Shown: piece after piece, positions 11,153 to 24,250 of the stretch
Layout of the letters: each line of letters begins with the position of its first letter
Position numbering within the stretch: the stretch's first letter is position 1
From: Episyrphus balteatus
Taxonomy: Eukaryota > Arthropoda > Insecta > Diptera > Syrphidae
Assembly: GCF_945859705.1 (NCBI RefSeq)
Contig: NC_079135.1
Coordinates: forward strand, 80,732,253 to 80,796,252
Direction: 5' to 3'
DNA length: 64,000 nucleotides
Notes under the pieces: model-generated
What the model saw: the letters and a program-made list of their open reading frames with translations, nothing else
The model's database searches: none
Told to the model about the DNA's origin: nothing
Program-made: the position numbers and the translations under genes

Positions 11153-13837
11153 TTATACATATACCTATTTATAATTTTGAATGGACACGGACAGTTGTAA
11201 AATTTTGACTAAAAAATAAAGTTCTCAACTCATTTAAAAGTTTACTCAGTGATTAATATATTTTTTAAAAAGACAGTCACTGGGGCGTATGTGGAATATT
11301 TTTTTTTTTTATTATTTAAACGGGAAAGGATAATTTTTTTTGAGAATTTTCTGATATTTCAAATGGTTTTATAGGGCAAAGAACTAAGATCAAATTTCTT
11401 TAAAAAATTTAAAATCTCCTCCTCTGTAGCGAGTCAACTATAACGTAGCAACCAATTTAATTTCTCATTCATTTCATTTATGAGTGTAAACATCAAGAAA
11501 TCAAGCTTTTAGTGCTCCATTTATAGACAACCTAAGCCATCTCGTGATAAAAGAATTAAAGACGATGCAAATATGCCGGAACCTAAGCCACTTAAGCTTA
11601 AAAACTCTAATAAAAAAAGCAACTACAAGCAACGGAAATAAGGACTTTGAATGAGAAACTTAACGTCAAGAAAAGTCAGTGAGGCTTTTTTAGGCGGCGA
11701 TTTCTACTTTTTAGGAAAAAAAGTTTAAAAAAAAGAACACAGATAGACAGAACTGTCATGTTTGATTTTTATCTCTGAATTATAATATTTACTTATATCG
11801 CAAATTAAAAAGTTTATTAGTCGTCATTGTGAGGTATTTGCACCTAGAAACTTTTATAAAAAATATTTCACTTTACGACTGGCTACACAAATTCTTCAAA
11901 CTAACTTATTCTTCTTCTTCTCGAAATTTTCGTCTACCAATCTTTAAAGCTAAAAAAAATACCTAAACAAAAAAGTAAAAAATACAACAAAAAAAAATAC
12001 AGAGAAGAAAAGAAAGTTATAAAAAAAAAGAATGTTTGCAATAAAATAAACTCCCCAATTGCTTTTGTCAAAATATATATTCCCATTAAAGAATACGTAT
12101 AGTATCTAGATATTTTTTTTGTTGTTGTTGGTAGGTATCTACCATGAAAACCACAAACGATCCACAAGAAAATAAAAAGAAAAATTATCCTTTTTATTGC
12201 CAAATAATAAAAGGAAAAGTCTCTATATCTAGTTTTATATGTATATACAAACAAAAAAAATAAAAACTCCTTGCTCTTATTCTTCTTCCCAGTGTCATGT
12301 TTTCATCGTTTTTGTATGCGACTCTTGTCTTCCACCTTTATAGATATGGAACCAGCAGTTTCAGTTTTTGCATACATGAACATATTCGTCCATGTCTCAT
12401 GTAGCAGGAGCAGCAGTACAACAAGGCAAGGGAAGAGCATAAAATTTCCTACTATATTGTTACTATGGGTGGCATGGCATACCAACAACCTGTCAACATA
12501 AAACCCACCACACACATGCATACATACATGTTTGCATACATAATATCCATACAAATACAGAGGTCTTTCCAATTATATGTATATACATACACAACTACAT
12601 ACATATACAACAGCAGCCATATAAGTATAATAGCTGATACTAGAAACATCGTTGGTTTTTTTTTATGTATCCGATGGATATTTTTATTTTTCCTGAATTG
12701 AGCATGTCCTTAGAATTGACAAAATAAATTTAAACAATTCAATGTTGTATTCCAGTGTTGTATGCCTGTGTGAATAATGTGTGCATGTGTAAGGGAGGAT
12801 TTATGTGCATACACGTTACTGTATATATCGAGGAGTAAAATATTTTTTTGCCAAGTTCAGCAAAAAAACTATTCTCTTCTCTATACATTTTTGTTGAATA
12901 GTAAAGTGCAGCAAAATAAAAATAAAGGACCTTTTGTCCAAAATATCTATTGTATTGCTGCAACAAAATCTATTTCTATTGTATAAATATTGTGTTGAAT
13001 AAATCAAAATATATACATTCATAGAAATATGCTTGCCCAAAAGGGTTGAAAAAAAAGAAGGAACAAAAAAATCACCACCCGACAAGCACTTAAAATAAAG
13101 AAAAGAATAACCAAATTGGCATAAAACAATAGGCTTAATTATTCTTTTTTTAGGAAATAGAAAACAAAAACATTAAAAAAGCCCAAGTACCTATTTTTCT
13201 AAAAAAAAAAAAAAACTATTCCCGGATACAGAATGTTAAATTTACTTCTTTTCAAAGGTAAAATGAGGAAACAAAATAATTTCTAACCAGCAAGTGTATA
13301 CAACTTTTCCTTCCTGTTTTTGTTTTGTCATTAAGATGCTTAAATACTTTTAGCGAGGGTGGAATCAGGCTATGTCCCTTCAATAAATTTAGATAGAAAA
13401 AAGCACTTTTGGGTAGTTCCCAAGAGAACCCATTTTTTTGTTTGTAAACAGTATCTTCACGTCTAGAGGCGAAAGTATACCTTAACAAAAATACAAGCTA
13501 GTATTAAAGTTGATAAAATTCAATTAACAATGTTAAAGAAGTTTACATTTTTTTTTTGAGGCAGATGAATCAGGCAAAAAAGAAACTCTGAAAAAATAGG
13601 GAAAATGAGTTCTTAATCTATATGCTTGAGGAGCCATTGTAACGTATAAGAAATTTTTGAATGTTTTTTGGTGTTTAAAATAGATTTTAAGTGCCGTAAC
13701 AGTTTTAAGATCGATTTGAACATTTAGAAATAATTTTATATTATCCCTTGTATGTAATGAAGCGTCCACAAGTCGCAATTTAACAAATATAGTTACCATA
13801 AATTAGATACATATGTTGCGTAACGTATGCGACATTA
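11153..13837. other. Long low-copy stretch, no gene recognised
   Basis: This region contains few mirror structures and is richer in mixed sequence (12,270-12,620), including a CATACATA-rich stretch. Overlapping open frames on both strands around 12,300-12,700 have no recognisable domain or clear splice structure. It could be intron or UTR of a host gene, but nothing proves it. Confidence 0.4.
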
Positions 13838-14508
13838 AGTCCACCCAGGGTTCCCTGGTTGAGGGGAAAATCACCATTTTTGCCGTTTTTTTAATTTGAC
13901 AGCTCTACTAAAAACTAGGATGCTTCCATTTTTTAATTCACTCCTCAAAATATTTCATTAAGGGAATCTGTACTTTTTTGGGTATATCAAACGTAATTTT
14001 CCGCCAGCAGCCGCGACAGTAAAAAAAATAAAAGTAAAAAAAAATACTTAAACATTTTTAAGACATCGTTGTTAAAAAAGTCTACCTTTATCGGCATAAA
14101 TACTCTATGATTTACAAAAATACACTAAATATAGAAAATAATATTCATTTTTTATTAAACTAGCAATGATATTAAGATTTACCCTCAAAATAAAATTTAT
14201 GAAGTAGTTCCATACTTCATAAATTTTATTTTGACTGTTTTTAGTTTGAAAATGAAATATGTATGTATTTTGAGCTTCATTTTTGTTAATTTTTTTAATT
14301 TACTTATGTCTATTATAAAGTTTTTATTTTTATGAATAAATTAAATACAAAATTAATATGTTTTAAAAAAGATTTAAGTAAAAAAAATTTTTAAAAATAA
14401 ATACTTGCATTTTTTTTTTCTGGAAAAAAGGGGATTTTTTTTACGAAAAAGGGGAAAAATAAACGTTTTGGTGTTTTATTTTGAAAACCTGCGAACCCTG
14501 AGTCCACC
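13838..14508. mobile_element. hAT-like MITE with perfect 8-bp duplication
   Basis: The element runs from CAGGGTTC at 13,846 to GAACCCTG at 14,500. AGTCCACC is repeated exactly on both sides (13,838-13,845 and 14,501-14,508). The 8-bp duplication and short CAGGGTT-type inverted ends are typical of hAT. The 655-bp body is AT-rich, lacks transposase coding and holds the long hairpin at 14,185-14,234. Confidence 0.9.
14185..14234. repeat. 22-bp-stem perfect hairpin
   Basis: TCAAAATAAAATTTATGAAG plus TA at 14,185-14,206 pairs perfectly with 14,213-14,234 around a 6-nt loop. It lies inside the hAT-like MITE. As RNA it would be a strong hairpin; as DNA it is a cruciform candidate. Confidence 0.9.
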
Positions 14509-16841
14509 ACGTTTAAGCGTTTATTTTTACTTAAAACTTGATGAAAAGTTTGGCTAGGTCCTAGGTGAATATCGATTTAGGAGTTAAGTTCGCAAGCACT
14601 TGTTAACTCTTGATAAAGAGTTTTCTGCCTCTAAAGAAAGTTTTCATTGCAATAAATCCCATTTATAAATCTTTTTCGTAATTATAAAAAGTTACTATTT
14701 TTCATGGAATGCTCCTTGAATGGCCAATTGTGAAAAAAGTTATAAAATTGTATATGTAAGCATCTTTTAATTTTTTTTTAATTTTTGTATGCCATTGGAT
14801 TGCTAATTTTTTTAAAATATGTTATAAAAAGCAGAAAAAAAGGACATTGTACTGTTTACTTTTAGTAAATATGTATCAAAGTGGATCCGGGGTAAAAAGA
14901 AAGTTTGTACCACCCCCAAATATTTTTAGCTCATTCGATAGAGAATTGCCTGAATATCATAACCCTGATTTTTCGCACTACCTTTTGCCCGCCATCTTGG
15001 ATTTTAGTTTTTATTAAACATCTCGACTTCTATTTATCCTAGGTAAAAGTGTGTAGTAAAAAAACGTAGAAAATTCAATTTCACGTCATTTGTGTTAAGA
15101 ACACTTTTTCGATATTCCGAATATTAAAAAAGTTACAAGCCAAATAAGTAAAAAAAAAAGAACTACATTTTTTTTTTAGAAAATTCAATTTCACGTCATT
15201 TGTGTTAAGAACACTTTTTCGATATTCCGAATATTAAAAAAGTTACAAGCCAAATTTTTGATTTTTGAAATCCTCCAATCTTTTGTATATAAAGAAATTT
15301 GGAATAACAGTTGTATTCTTTTCCGAGGAAACCATTAGAACTTGAAAACAAACTAATGGTATATAATTTCACCTATGACAGCATCGGTCGGCGTTATAAA
15401 ATATGTAATTTTACACTTTCTATCTAACAAAAACTCGTCTGACATGCGGCCCTCTTTTTTTTTTTTGTATGGAAATCACTTGGCACTTTCTCCAACTGAA
15501 AGACTACAAACAATGTTTCCTTTTGATTAATTACCTTTTTAGTGGAATTTTGTGTAAAATATTCTGAAACCATTTATTTCCTTCATCCATTTTCATTATA
15601 TAACGAAAAACCAACCTCGCTAAATAGTGACTATGCCTATGATGTTTACAAATAAATGAAGGTTCTTACTTTTAAGTTCTTTATTTTAAATGATGATCAT
15701 TGTCATCAACAAGTGACCAGACCTCATATATCAGTACATATTTCATTATGCACCCTTGTTGTATTCTGTTTAGGCAAATTAAATGAGATTAATTACAAAA
15801 GCTCCGATTTTTAAAAAGGTTCCATCACTTTTTTTTGTAGTAGGTTTACATTAAAATAAATATATAGAATTGAGAGTTAAATCGTTTTATATAATTGCTT
15901 TGATTGCTTAGAATTATTTATGAGAAATGGAGTGGTTGTATAGAATCTAGTTAAGAAAATTTGATTAAGAAATTAGTTTAATAGGTTATGCTTGTTTGAC
16001 CGTAATACATCGAGGTCTAAAATATATATCAGATAATATGGTTCAAGAATTTTAAATTTTTCCCATAATCATTTAACTGTTGGAAATAATTTCAAACACT
16101 GTCCTGAATTTGGAATTATATTCGCTTTGCTTATACGAACTAGGAAAGATACTTTAAAGATTCACCTTCAACGATTTTTACATAAAAATTAAACAATGAA
16201 ATTATTTCGATTTTTAAGAATATTTATAAACATGTTTTATTTTTATAAATTTCCAACACATAAACCCAAGATATCTTAATATAAAATTAGTTTGTTTGGC
16301 TTAACATATCGTAAAGGAGATAAAAACGTTATAATCTCTAACTTACATAAAGAAGAAATCGGAAAGATTTTTTTAAACAGGTCTTGAAAGAAGGAAAACA
16401 TTTTTCATAAAAAACGTCGATTTGTGTTTAAACAATTTCCTTACATAAAAGAATAACATCCAAAGTAATCAAGATAACATTGTTTGCATTTTCTTACGGT
16501 AATATTTCAAAAACGGAAGCTGTATCAAATCAACCGAAAACCTACAGTATAGTTTTGTTTTGCCAACAAACCACTTTTAAACTAGCGTAGGTAAACGACA
16601 ACCAAAATTAATAAAAAAAATCTATTTCTTGTTTTCTAAAATTTATTTTTCCAAAAATAAAAATAAATTTTTTTTTTTAAATCCAATAATTATTTCTTCA
16701 AATTTTTTATTTTCAATAAAAAATTGAATTTGGCGTTTGGGAGAAATTCTGAAAAAAAAAAAAACTTCTATGCTATATTTTCGAAATAATTTTTTTATCA
16801 TTAAAAGATAGGCATTAACAAAAACTAACTTCTGATTTTTA
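14509..16841. other. AT-rich stretch with one short direct repeat
   Basis: Only the duplicated block at 15,068-15,255 stands out. No exon-like segment or transposon termini were recognised in the remainder. Confidence 0.4.
15068..15255. repeat. 110-bp-period direct duplication
   Basis: AGAAAATTCAATTTCACGTC through TTACAAGCCAAAT occurs at 15,068-15,145 and again, identically as far as I can read, from 15,178. The ~32-bp linker is A/T-rich. The identity suggests a recent tandem duplication. Confidence 0.9.
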
Positions 16842-19570
16842 CTTGCGATATAGGTACAATATATCAAGTTATGCATTCGTACAAAAAAAAAAGTTGAGAT
16901 AACATTTTTCCATGACATTACGATGGTAGAGAATGCCAAAAAAGTGGGTCCCGGAAGTCCGTCTGTCTGTCTGTCAGTCTGTCTGTCTGTATAAGAAGCT
17001 ACAGCCTAAACGGATGGACCGATTGATGTCAAACTTGGTATGTAGCATTATTTAGCGACTCTATAGAGGGGTTTTTAGAAATAATTTTTTTGGACCAAAA
17101 ATAATGGTACTTTTCATATACCGATTTTAGTAAAATTGAAATTGCTCAAAAACGGCTCCAACGATTTTGTTTAAAAAATTCAAATGTAAGTTTTAAGACA
17201 AGGTCTATCTTCTAATAAAAAAAATTGGAAATCATTATTAACGGTACTTGCCATAGAACCGTTTTTTTTTTTTTTCAAATCCGATTATCTCCGAAAGTGC
17301 TTATTCGATTTTAACGAAACTTTTTGTGAAGAAGCATTTATATAATTTTAATATAAGCCAAAAACAAAATTTCATAAAAAATAATTTTTGGATTTTAAAA
17401 AAAAATTTGAAAATTTTTTTTTGAAAAATCAAATTTTCGAAAACGGAACATTGAATTTTTTTGAAATTTTGTTTTTAGATGTTGATTAGTGATTTCTACA
17501 AAATGGCATACCAATTTTATTTGAAAACTTTTTTCCAAAAAATTATTTATAAAAAATTAGTTTTTTAAAAAACGGCTCTAACGATTTTGAAAATTTTTTT
17601 TCTAAAAATGCAACTTAATATCTTTGGCGCCAGGTACAAAGGTGTTAAGTCAGAAAATGTAGTTTTGAGGAAAATGGAATTAAAGTTTCAATTTTTGTTT
17701 GTAAATCTGAATATTATTATTTTTAAAAAGTAATGATGCAGAAACATCATTTATTAGATCTTTTTTAATATCCATATGCTGTTGACCAGAAAATGACCGT
17801 TTTAAAAAAAAAATTCTGTTGACTTAACACTTTAGAGCAGGCATGTCAAACTCAATGGCTACAAGGGGCCAAAACAGCGAGATAATAATTTTTGTGGGCC
17901 GCAGAACATGTTAAGCTACAATTTTTATATGTTAAACAATTTTGTAAAAAAAAAAAACAGCAACAATGATGAAACAATTTTTTTCATTTACCATTTTTTT
18001 CTCAGACCAAAGTTAATTATTCAGGATTTTATAGGTAACTCCTTCCTCTTAATGACTGAAATAACTGCTCGCTTCGACAGGTACCTACTGTGAAATTTTA
18101 TATGGCAGTTTTCAAGTGCACAAAAAAACTTATAAAATCGGGCATTTCAACGAATTTGGAACATACTTCGGAGTCAAATTAGAAATCGCTTTTCTCCATT
18201 TTTACATGATTCGGCATTAACTCTATGTTTATGGAACAGTTGAGATTTTTTGCGTAGCATTTTTGATTCGTCAAATCCTAGTTTATCTTCTAATGTTCCA
18301 AAAGAGCTAGGTTGCATTTGAATGCACATTTACATTTGAATGTTGCATTTGTTCACAGATTCGTTATATTATGAATTTTTCTCGCAGTTTTGAGTTTAAC
18401 TATGATACATTTTTTGCTACATCTAGGTAGGTATCATGAATTATAAACTCTGCAACCATTTCAGATAGCAACACATGCTGGTTTGAAGACTTTTACCTAT
18501 CAATAAAAACTAAAAAATTCCCAAGCCAGTGAATCGTTGCTAGGTTAACTCAGAATATTCGCTTCCTAGTTTCCTTTAAGAAATCACATAACTTACCCTG
18601 ATTTAACCCACGAGATCTTATAAAATTTGTTACTTTTTTTGGTTTTGTCCCATATTTATTTGTTGATTAGGAAAAAAAGGATGTGCATGTGTGTCGAAAG
18701 CTGTGAACATAAAATCTAAGTTATAATCTAAAACTCAAAATTAATAAAAATGTGGACTGGGCCGCAAAGTTATTCGTTGTGGGCCGCATGCGGCCTGCGG
18801 GCCACAAGTTTGACATGCCTGCTTTAGAGCCATTAAGTCTTCAAAAATAAACTTGGTCCAAAGGTGTTAAGTCAAGAAAAATCTTTGTTTACATTGATAA
18901 CAAGGTTTAATTTATAAAAGAAAGTTGGAAATATTAATGTGATTAATTACCAAATGTGAAAATTCTTTTTGAAATAATATAATACAGTAGAAAAATCGCT
19001 TTTCGTTTATTTTCTTCCTCTTGACTTAACGCTTTAGGATCAATTTTTTTATTTAAAAATTAAAAATGAATGCAAAAACAAAGCATGATTTGTTGTTATT
19101 TCTGAGTTGATTTGTCGCAAAGAGCCAATAAAATTGAGTTTTTTGTTTATTTGTTCTCAATTTTATTGTAAAGGACTTTTTGTACCGAATCATTTCTAAC
19201 AGAAGGAGATACGCTAGAGCTATGGCAATAGGACCAAACGAAAGAGAAAAAAAAACTGACTGAAGTCCAATAAAAATCCGAAAATCGATTTTTTTTACTT
19301 AACCCCTTTGTACCTACCCGGCATCAAAGATATATCAATCAAAACTGCATACTTGTTTTGGAGGGCAATTTGATTTCAGATTTGATTTAATTTTTTTTTT
19401 TAAACTATTTTTTCTATTTTTTTTTTTTTTTTTGTACCTATCGGTATATCAGATCAAGTATCGTTATTTTTGGTCCAAAAGATTATTTTGGAGAGTCCCA
19501 AGAATCGCTACAGACATGCAGACGGACCTGTGGGATCCACTTTTTTTGCATTCTCTATCATCAAATTAAG
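16842..19570. repeat. Large dispersed foldback (family P), interrupted
   Basis: The left arm (GATGGTAGAGAATGCCAAAA, GTCCGTCTGTCTGTCTGTC, ACGGATGGACCGATTGATG) is mirrored near 19,420-19,565 (GGTCCAAAAGATTATTTTGG, CAGACGGACC, GCATTCTCTATCATC). Related copies are at 25,345-25,870 and, inverted, at 49,790-50,560. GTTAAGTCA-type words flank the central part. The hAT-like element at 17,838-18,821 is inserted within it. Class unknown and no protein seen. Confidence 0.75.
17830..18829. mobile_element. hAT-like element CAGGCATGTCAAACT, 8-bp duplication
   Basis: CAGGCATGTCAAACTCAATG at 17,838 and AGTTTGACATGCCTG ending at 18,821 are inverted termini. They are flanked by exact CTTTAGAG copies (17,830-17,837 and 18,822-18,829). 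The right subterminal part is GC-rich (GGGCCGCATGCGGCCTGCGG). The 984-bp body has no transposase frame. Removing it rejoins the CACTTTAGAGCCATTAAG sequence of the surrounding repeat, so it is younger than its host. Confidence 0.93.
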
Positions 19571-21670
19571 AAGATTTGTCCGTTTAAGACGGCTGTCTTT
19601 TTAGCACAAAAAAAAAACCTAAAGGTATCCTCTTAATTTAAATTAGATTTCATTTGTTTTTGGCATGTTTTCTTTCTCCATGATATCGTTATTAAAATCA
19701 GCAAATGGTCATTTAATTCTCATTATTTGTTGTGCTGTTTACAGTTTTTTTTAGAAATTTACAAATAGGAACTTATTAAAAATCAATATGTAACGTTCTG
19801 TATCTCCTCTTAATCTGTCTTAATAGGCTCCGAAGAATGAGATTACTTTTATTTACACATTATCAATATGTGCTTAGTTAAGTTCTTTTTCAATGAAACG
19901 CATCAGAGAGGGGCAATCAAAAAACGGAAAAAAAAGTGAAATAATTTTCCTAGAATGAGTTTTTTACTTTATAAGAATTAAGCGTTACGTGTCTAACACT
20001 GTATTTTTATCATACATATTATCAGCAGTTCAAGACATTCTCGATACCAAGCAGTTACTTGATAAGGACCTCTTTTAAACACCATAAGCACAGCACATAC
20101 AAATTTTGGTTAGATTTCATCTTAATTCACCTCAATATAAATATCTGTAATTAAATTTAACATTATTACAAGTTATCTAGGAATAATTTCTGCCATTGAA
20201 TCAAAAAAATTAATTAATCCAAACTTAATCAGGTTGAATTTAATGATCACTTTCGCGTTCATTTTTATTTTTCACTGTTTTATATATGCATACATGCAAA
20301 AAAAATATTAAAACTATACCATCCCACAATTATCAAAAGCCCAAACATAAAAAAAACAGTAGTCATTCCCAATGTACATACATAAACAGGTGTCTAACCG
20401 ATTTAAAATTGCGTGACGAAAAAACTTTAGGTGTTAAAATATTTATGGTTGCTTAAAAATTTAATAAGTGTAGATGTAGGATGAAGGTGCGCATTGATTT
20501 TCTTGTTTTTCTTTTTTTTTTTTTGCTTTGCTTTGCTTTTTTTTTGTCACAAGGACAACTTTGTTGAACTCCACATGCATAGATAATTTGTAGCACAAAC
20601 GCATAGATCTGCAAGCAACCGCAATGAAATTTGTGTATGCAATTATGTATGGGCATTTATTTACTGTCTCCCTAGATTATAATATAGAATTTTTTGCGGC
20701 AAATTTATTGTTTTTCATACTACAATCTGACCTCCTGTAAAATAGTACTTTTCAACTGAGTTTGCTTATTTAATATAAAGACATTCATTATGTAAATCTG
20801 AAAATCAAATTCAGTTAATTAATTTTTTTTTATTCTACATATTTTGATCATGCATCAAAAATTATCTCAAATTTATAAGGATACATGCATAAATAATTCA
20901 AATATTAGTCACACATTTGATTTAAAGTTTTACAACCCGTCGGCGGCGTCCAGACGGGACGCGACGGCCACTCTAACTGCAGCAGCCGTCGCGATGTCAG
21001 TGCAAATCATCAGGCCTATAGTATTTTACCTTCATATTAAAAAAAAAATTACTCATACGACATACAACTTTAAACTAAAATATTATTAGAATTATCTTTT
21101 GGCATATCTATGAAAGTTATGGTACATATTTATTTAATCAATTTTTATTTTAAGAGTATTCTGAATAAAATGTTTGTAATCCAAACGCCTCATAACTGAA
21201 GGAATTGATTTATTTTTGAATAATTTAGATACAAATTTTTGTCTAATTGTATGAGCTGTTCATGCAATAACCCATACAAACAACCTTGTATGTTCATGTT
21301 ACTGATGAACATTCTACCACTTTTTAAGTTCAATTTTGAGGCCGAGTTACCACTCACAGACTAAGGTAATAATTCGTATTTTCTTGAATTTTTTCATCAA
21401 CAAAATTGAAACCCTAAAGTGGACTTAAGGGCCGTCTGGTCTTATTTTTGTTATAATCTGACAGACGTTGCAGGTTATTTATTAAAATAAGAAGTTAAAG
21501 TAAACACACCTCAAGCACACTTAGGACTGCAACTATTCTTAGTTACCTGCATATCAGTGAAACAACAAAAAATATTCAGCAGATTGGGCTTAAAAATGAC
21601 TAAAATGACTGGGCTAAACTACAGCATTTAAAAGTACAGAATTTTTAAATACAAAATTATATTATTTTAT
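19571..21670. other. AT-rich stretch with one GC-rich island
   Basis: Mostly featureless. A GC-rich island at about 20,936-21,010 (GTCGGCGGCGTCC, GGGACGCGACGG, CAGCCGTCGCGATG) stands out sharply. It has no clear splice signals or long frame. It may be an exon fragment or part of a MITE. Confidence 0.4.
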
Positions 21671-22102
21671 TAAGAGCCAATTTTTCAATCTTCTAATAAA
21701 CAGTCAGTTAACTGTTCGACGAATAAAGTTATTAGCCTCATAAACAATCAGATAAAAACATTGAATTTTTCAATCAAGAATAATTTATTCTACAGAATAA
21801 CAAAAAAAAATTGTCAAATTCAAAAATATTTAAAATTATACGTCATTTTTATTCATGATTGTTTTTGTTTTCTTGTTTTCCACTGTATTTTTTTCAAAAT
21901 TCTTTCAAAACAGCTTTGACAACTGACACAATATTTTTATTGAGATTATTCCTTTGAATAATTTTATTCGTCTCTGAAAGAAGCAGATAGATTTATTCTT
22001 AGGAATAAGCTATATCTGCCTGTTGAAAAATTGATTTTTTCTCTATCCTTAGGAATAAGTACTAACTGACTGTTTAACTGACTATTGAAAAATTGGCCCT
22101 AA
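21671..22102. mobile_element. TAA-flanked MITE (GRGCCAATTTTTCAAT)
   Basis: Left end GAGCCAATTTTTCAAT (21,674) and right end ATTGAAAAATTGGCCC (to 22,099) are flanked by TAA on both sides. The word CAGTCAGTTAACTGT and its variants sit inside both ends. A diverged partial copy is at about 34,100-34,335, nested in another element. The duplication size suggests PIF/Harbinger. No coding. Confidence 0.8.
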
Positions 22103-22524
22103 GAAGAATTTTGAAATGCAGAATTCCTAACTACATTTTTTTGATTAATGAAATACCGTTTTCTTGATTTCTGATTTTTTAATTTAATAAATAAGAACAA
22201 AAATTTCAAAAATATAAATTTTGGATCTTTTTTTAAAAATCAGTTTTTTCAAAACGAATTGATTAAAAACTTTGTTTTTTTTTTATCAGGATTATTTTTT
22301 TGAAAAATTTGTATTAATTTTTGTATAGTACCTAAAAGTTTTTCTAAAGGATCCTACAATTTTCAAAAAACAAATTCCAAAAATTCTTTGTTGTACAAGA
22401 AATCTGACGGCATTCTTTATTTGAAAGTTAAGCTTATTTCAAAAGGTATTTTCGTTATTTTAAGCACCAGTTTGATTATTTTTTTGCATTACTTTAAAAA
22501 TGAATGATAAAATTAAATCAACAA

Positions 22525-22593
22525 AATAAAATAAAAGAGAGAAAAACACTTGTCTTTTTATGAAAAAGACAAGTGTTTTTCTTTTATTTTATT
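22525..22593. repeat. Long hairpin around AAAAAGACAAGTGTTTTTC
   Basis: GAAAAACACTTGTCTTTTT pairs perfectly with AAAAAGACAAGTGTTTTTC across a tiny loop. The stem is extended by AATAAAATAAAA/TTTTATTTTATT after a 4-nt bulge (GAGA). Total stem is about 31 bp. Confidence 0.9.
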
Positions 22594-22639
22594 AAAATGA
22601 ATTTCCACCAAGTGCCTTTTACCCACTCTATTGAGTAAA

Positions 22640-22885
22640 TTAAATTAAACTTATTTTAGGCGACGGTCATAGAACCGTTTTCTTTTTTTCTTATTTCAGA
22701 CTTTCTCGCAAGGGACTCAACCGATTTTAACAAAAATTCTCGAAAAGAAGCATTTATGCAGACATTAGTACCTATAACATTTAGCAACATTTTCAACAAA
22801 CATATTTTTGGATTTGTATCAGTTGTTTGAAAACGAAGCTTTGGAGCTTTAAATGTTGTTTTTTTTTTTTTAGAAGAACAATGCA
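22640..22885. repeat. Partial copy of dispersed family P body
   Basis: Phrases such as GACGGTCATAGAACCGTTTTC and ACTCAACCGATTTTAACAAAA match the interior of the 16.8-kb and 50-kb copies (ATAGAACCGTTTT; ATTCGATTTTAACGAAA). The ends are not defined. Confidence 0.5.
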
Positions 22886-23008
22886 TGGATTAACTTCTCA
22901 TCCATTTTTATTCATCTCAGAGATGAGAGACAACAAATCTCATCTGAAGGTTTTTAACGTAAATTTCTCAAAAGAAAAATGTTTCAGTTAATTTCTCAAT
23001 TTTTCTCA

Positions 23009-23215
23009 AACTTCAAAAAGTTTGCAAATTTTTATATAGGAAAAAGGTTCTACATAGTACAGGGTAATTTGCAATAGATGTAACAAAAAACCTAGGCGTG
23101 TAGGTTGCACTCAGGCAAGAAAAAAATTGTATAGTTTTAGGCGAAGAGGGGCAAAAAGATTGCAATTTTTTATATAGGAAAAAGCTATATAAAAAATTGC
23201 AAACTTTTTGAAGTT
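23009..23215. repeat. Foldback around TATATAGGAAAAAG
   Basis: ACTTCAAAAAGTTTGCAAATT (23,009) mirrors AATTGCAAACTTTTTGAAGT (to 23,215). TTTTTTATATAGGAAAAAGC also repeats inside. Each end is itself partly palindromic (CAAAAAGTTTG). Origin unknown. Confidence 0.7.
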
Positions 23216-23524
23216 TTTTTCCTACAGATCGAAAACGGTCTGTCAAATCGAAAAACCGTTAATGTAATAAATGAAGGTAATAAAAAGATCTACAACTTTT
23301 ACTTCAAATTAATTTTTAAAAAAGCTCAAATAAAAGAGATATGACGAAAATAACAAAATCACCCTTTGACTTGCTTCAAAAAAAACCACCCTAACTCTTA
23401 AACCGAAGGTTTAATCGAAAAAACTTATTTAACATATTCTGTAGGAAATTCAATTATCTTTAAGATTGCTATAAAATTTTTTCTGCTAGGTCCAATAATA
23501 CGCGAGTTATGTGAAAAAGTAAAA

Positions 23525-24250
23525 TAAATAAATTTTCAGAAAAACTGCATTTTCAAAACCGTCTGCCGAGGGTTTGGCCACACTCAAAATGTCTGCCATG
23601 GGTATTTTTGTTATCAGGGAGTCCACCGCTACAGGATGCGACTAATTTCAAGTGGTTACCCTAAATAAATCAATTTTCAGAAAAACTGCATTTTCAAAAC
23701 CGTCTGCCGGGGGTTTGGCCACACTCAAAATGTCTGCCATGGGTGTTTTTGTTATCAGGGAGTCCACCGCTACAGGATGCGACTAATTTCAAGTGGTTAC
23801 CCTAAATAAATCAATTTTCAGAAAAACTGCATTTTCAAAACCGTCTGCCGGGGGTTTGGCCACACTCAAAATGTCTGCCATGGGTGTTTTTGTTATCAGG
23901 GAGTCCACCGCTACAGGATGCGACTAATTTCAAGTGGTTACCCTAAATAAATCAATTTTCAGAAAAACTGCATTTTCAAAACCGTCTGCCGGGGGTTTGG
24001 CCACACTCAAAATGTCTGCCATGGGTATTTTTGTTATCAGGGAGTCCACCGCTATAGGATGCGATTAATTTTAGGTGGTTACCCCAAAGTCTAAAAACGC
24101 CAAAAAAAACGCATTTTCGGGACAGTCTGCCGGGGCTTTGGCCGCACTTAAAATGTCTGCCATTGGTATATTTGTTATCAGTGAGTATGTGGCGTTGGTT
24201 ATCAATAAATTTTAAGTGGTTACCCTCACTAAATCGATTTTCAGAAAAAT
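23525..24250. repeat. 141-bp minisatellite array, five units plus a partial
   Basis: The anchor TTTTCAGAAAAACTGCATTT falls at 141-bp steps (its CAG at 23,537, 23,678, 23,819 and 23,960). A fifth, strongly diverged unit follows (24,095-24,235) and a partial sixth begins AAATCGATTTTCAG. Units 1-4 differ at only a few sites. Each holds ACCGTCTGCCGGGGGTTTGG and CAGGGAGTCCACCGCTACAG. The unit is more GC-rich than its surroundings. The open frame on the minus strand is disrupted by the diverged unit. Confidence 0.95.

Noticed and set aside
23525..24250. Regular repeat array as a possible CRISPR
   Set aside because: The unit is 141 bp and repeated whole with no unique spacers, in eukaryotic DNA. 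It is a minisatellite.
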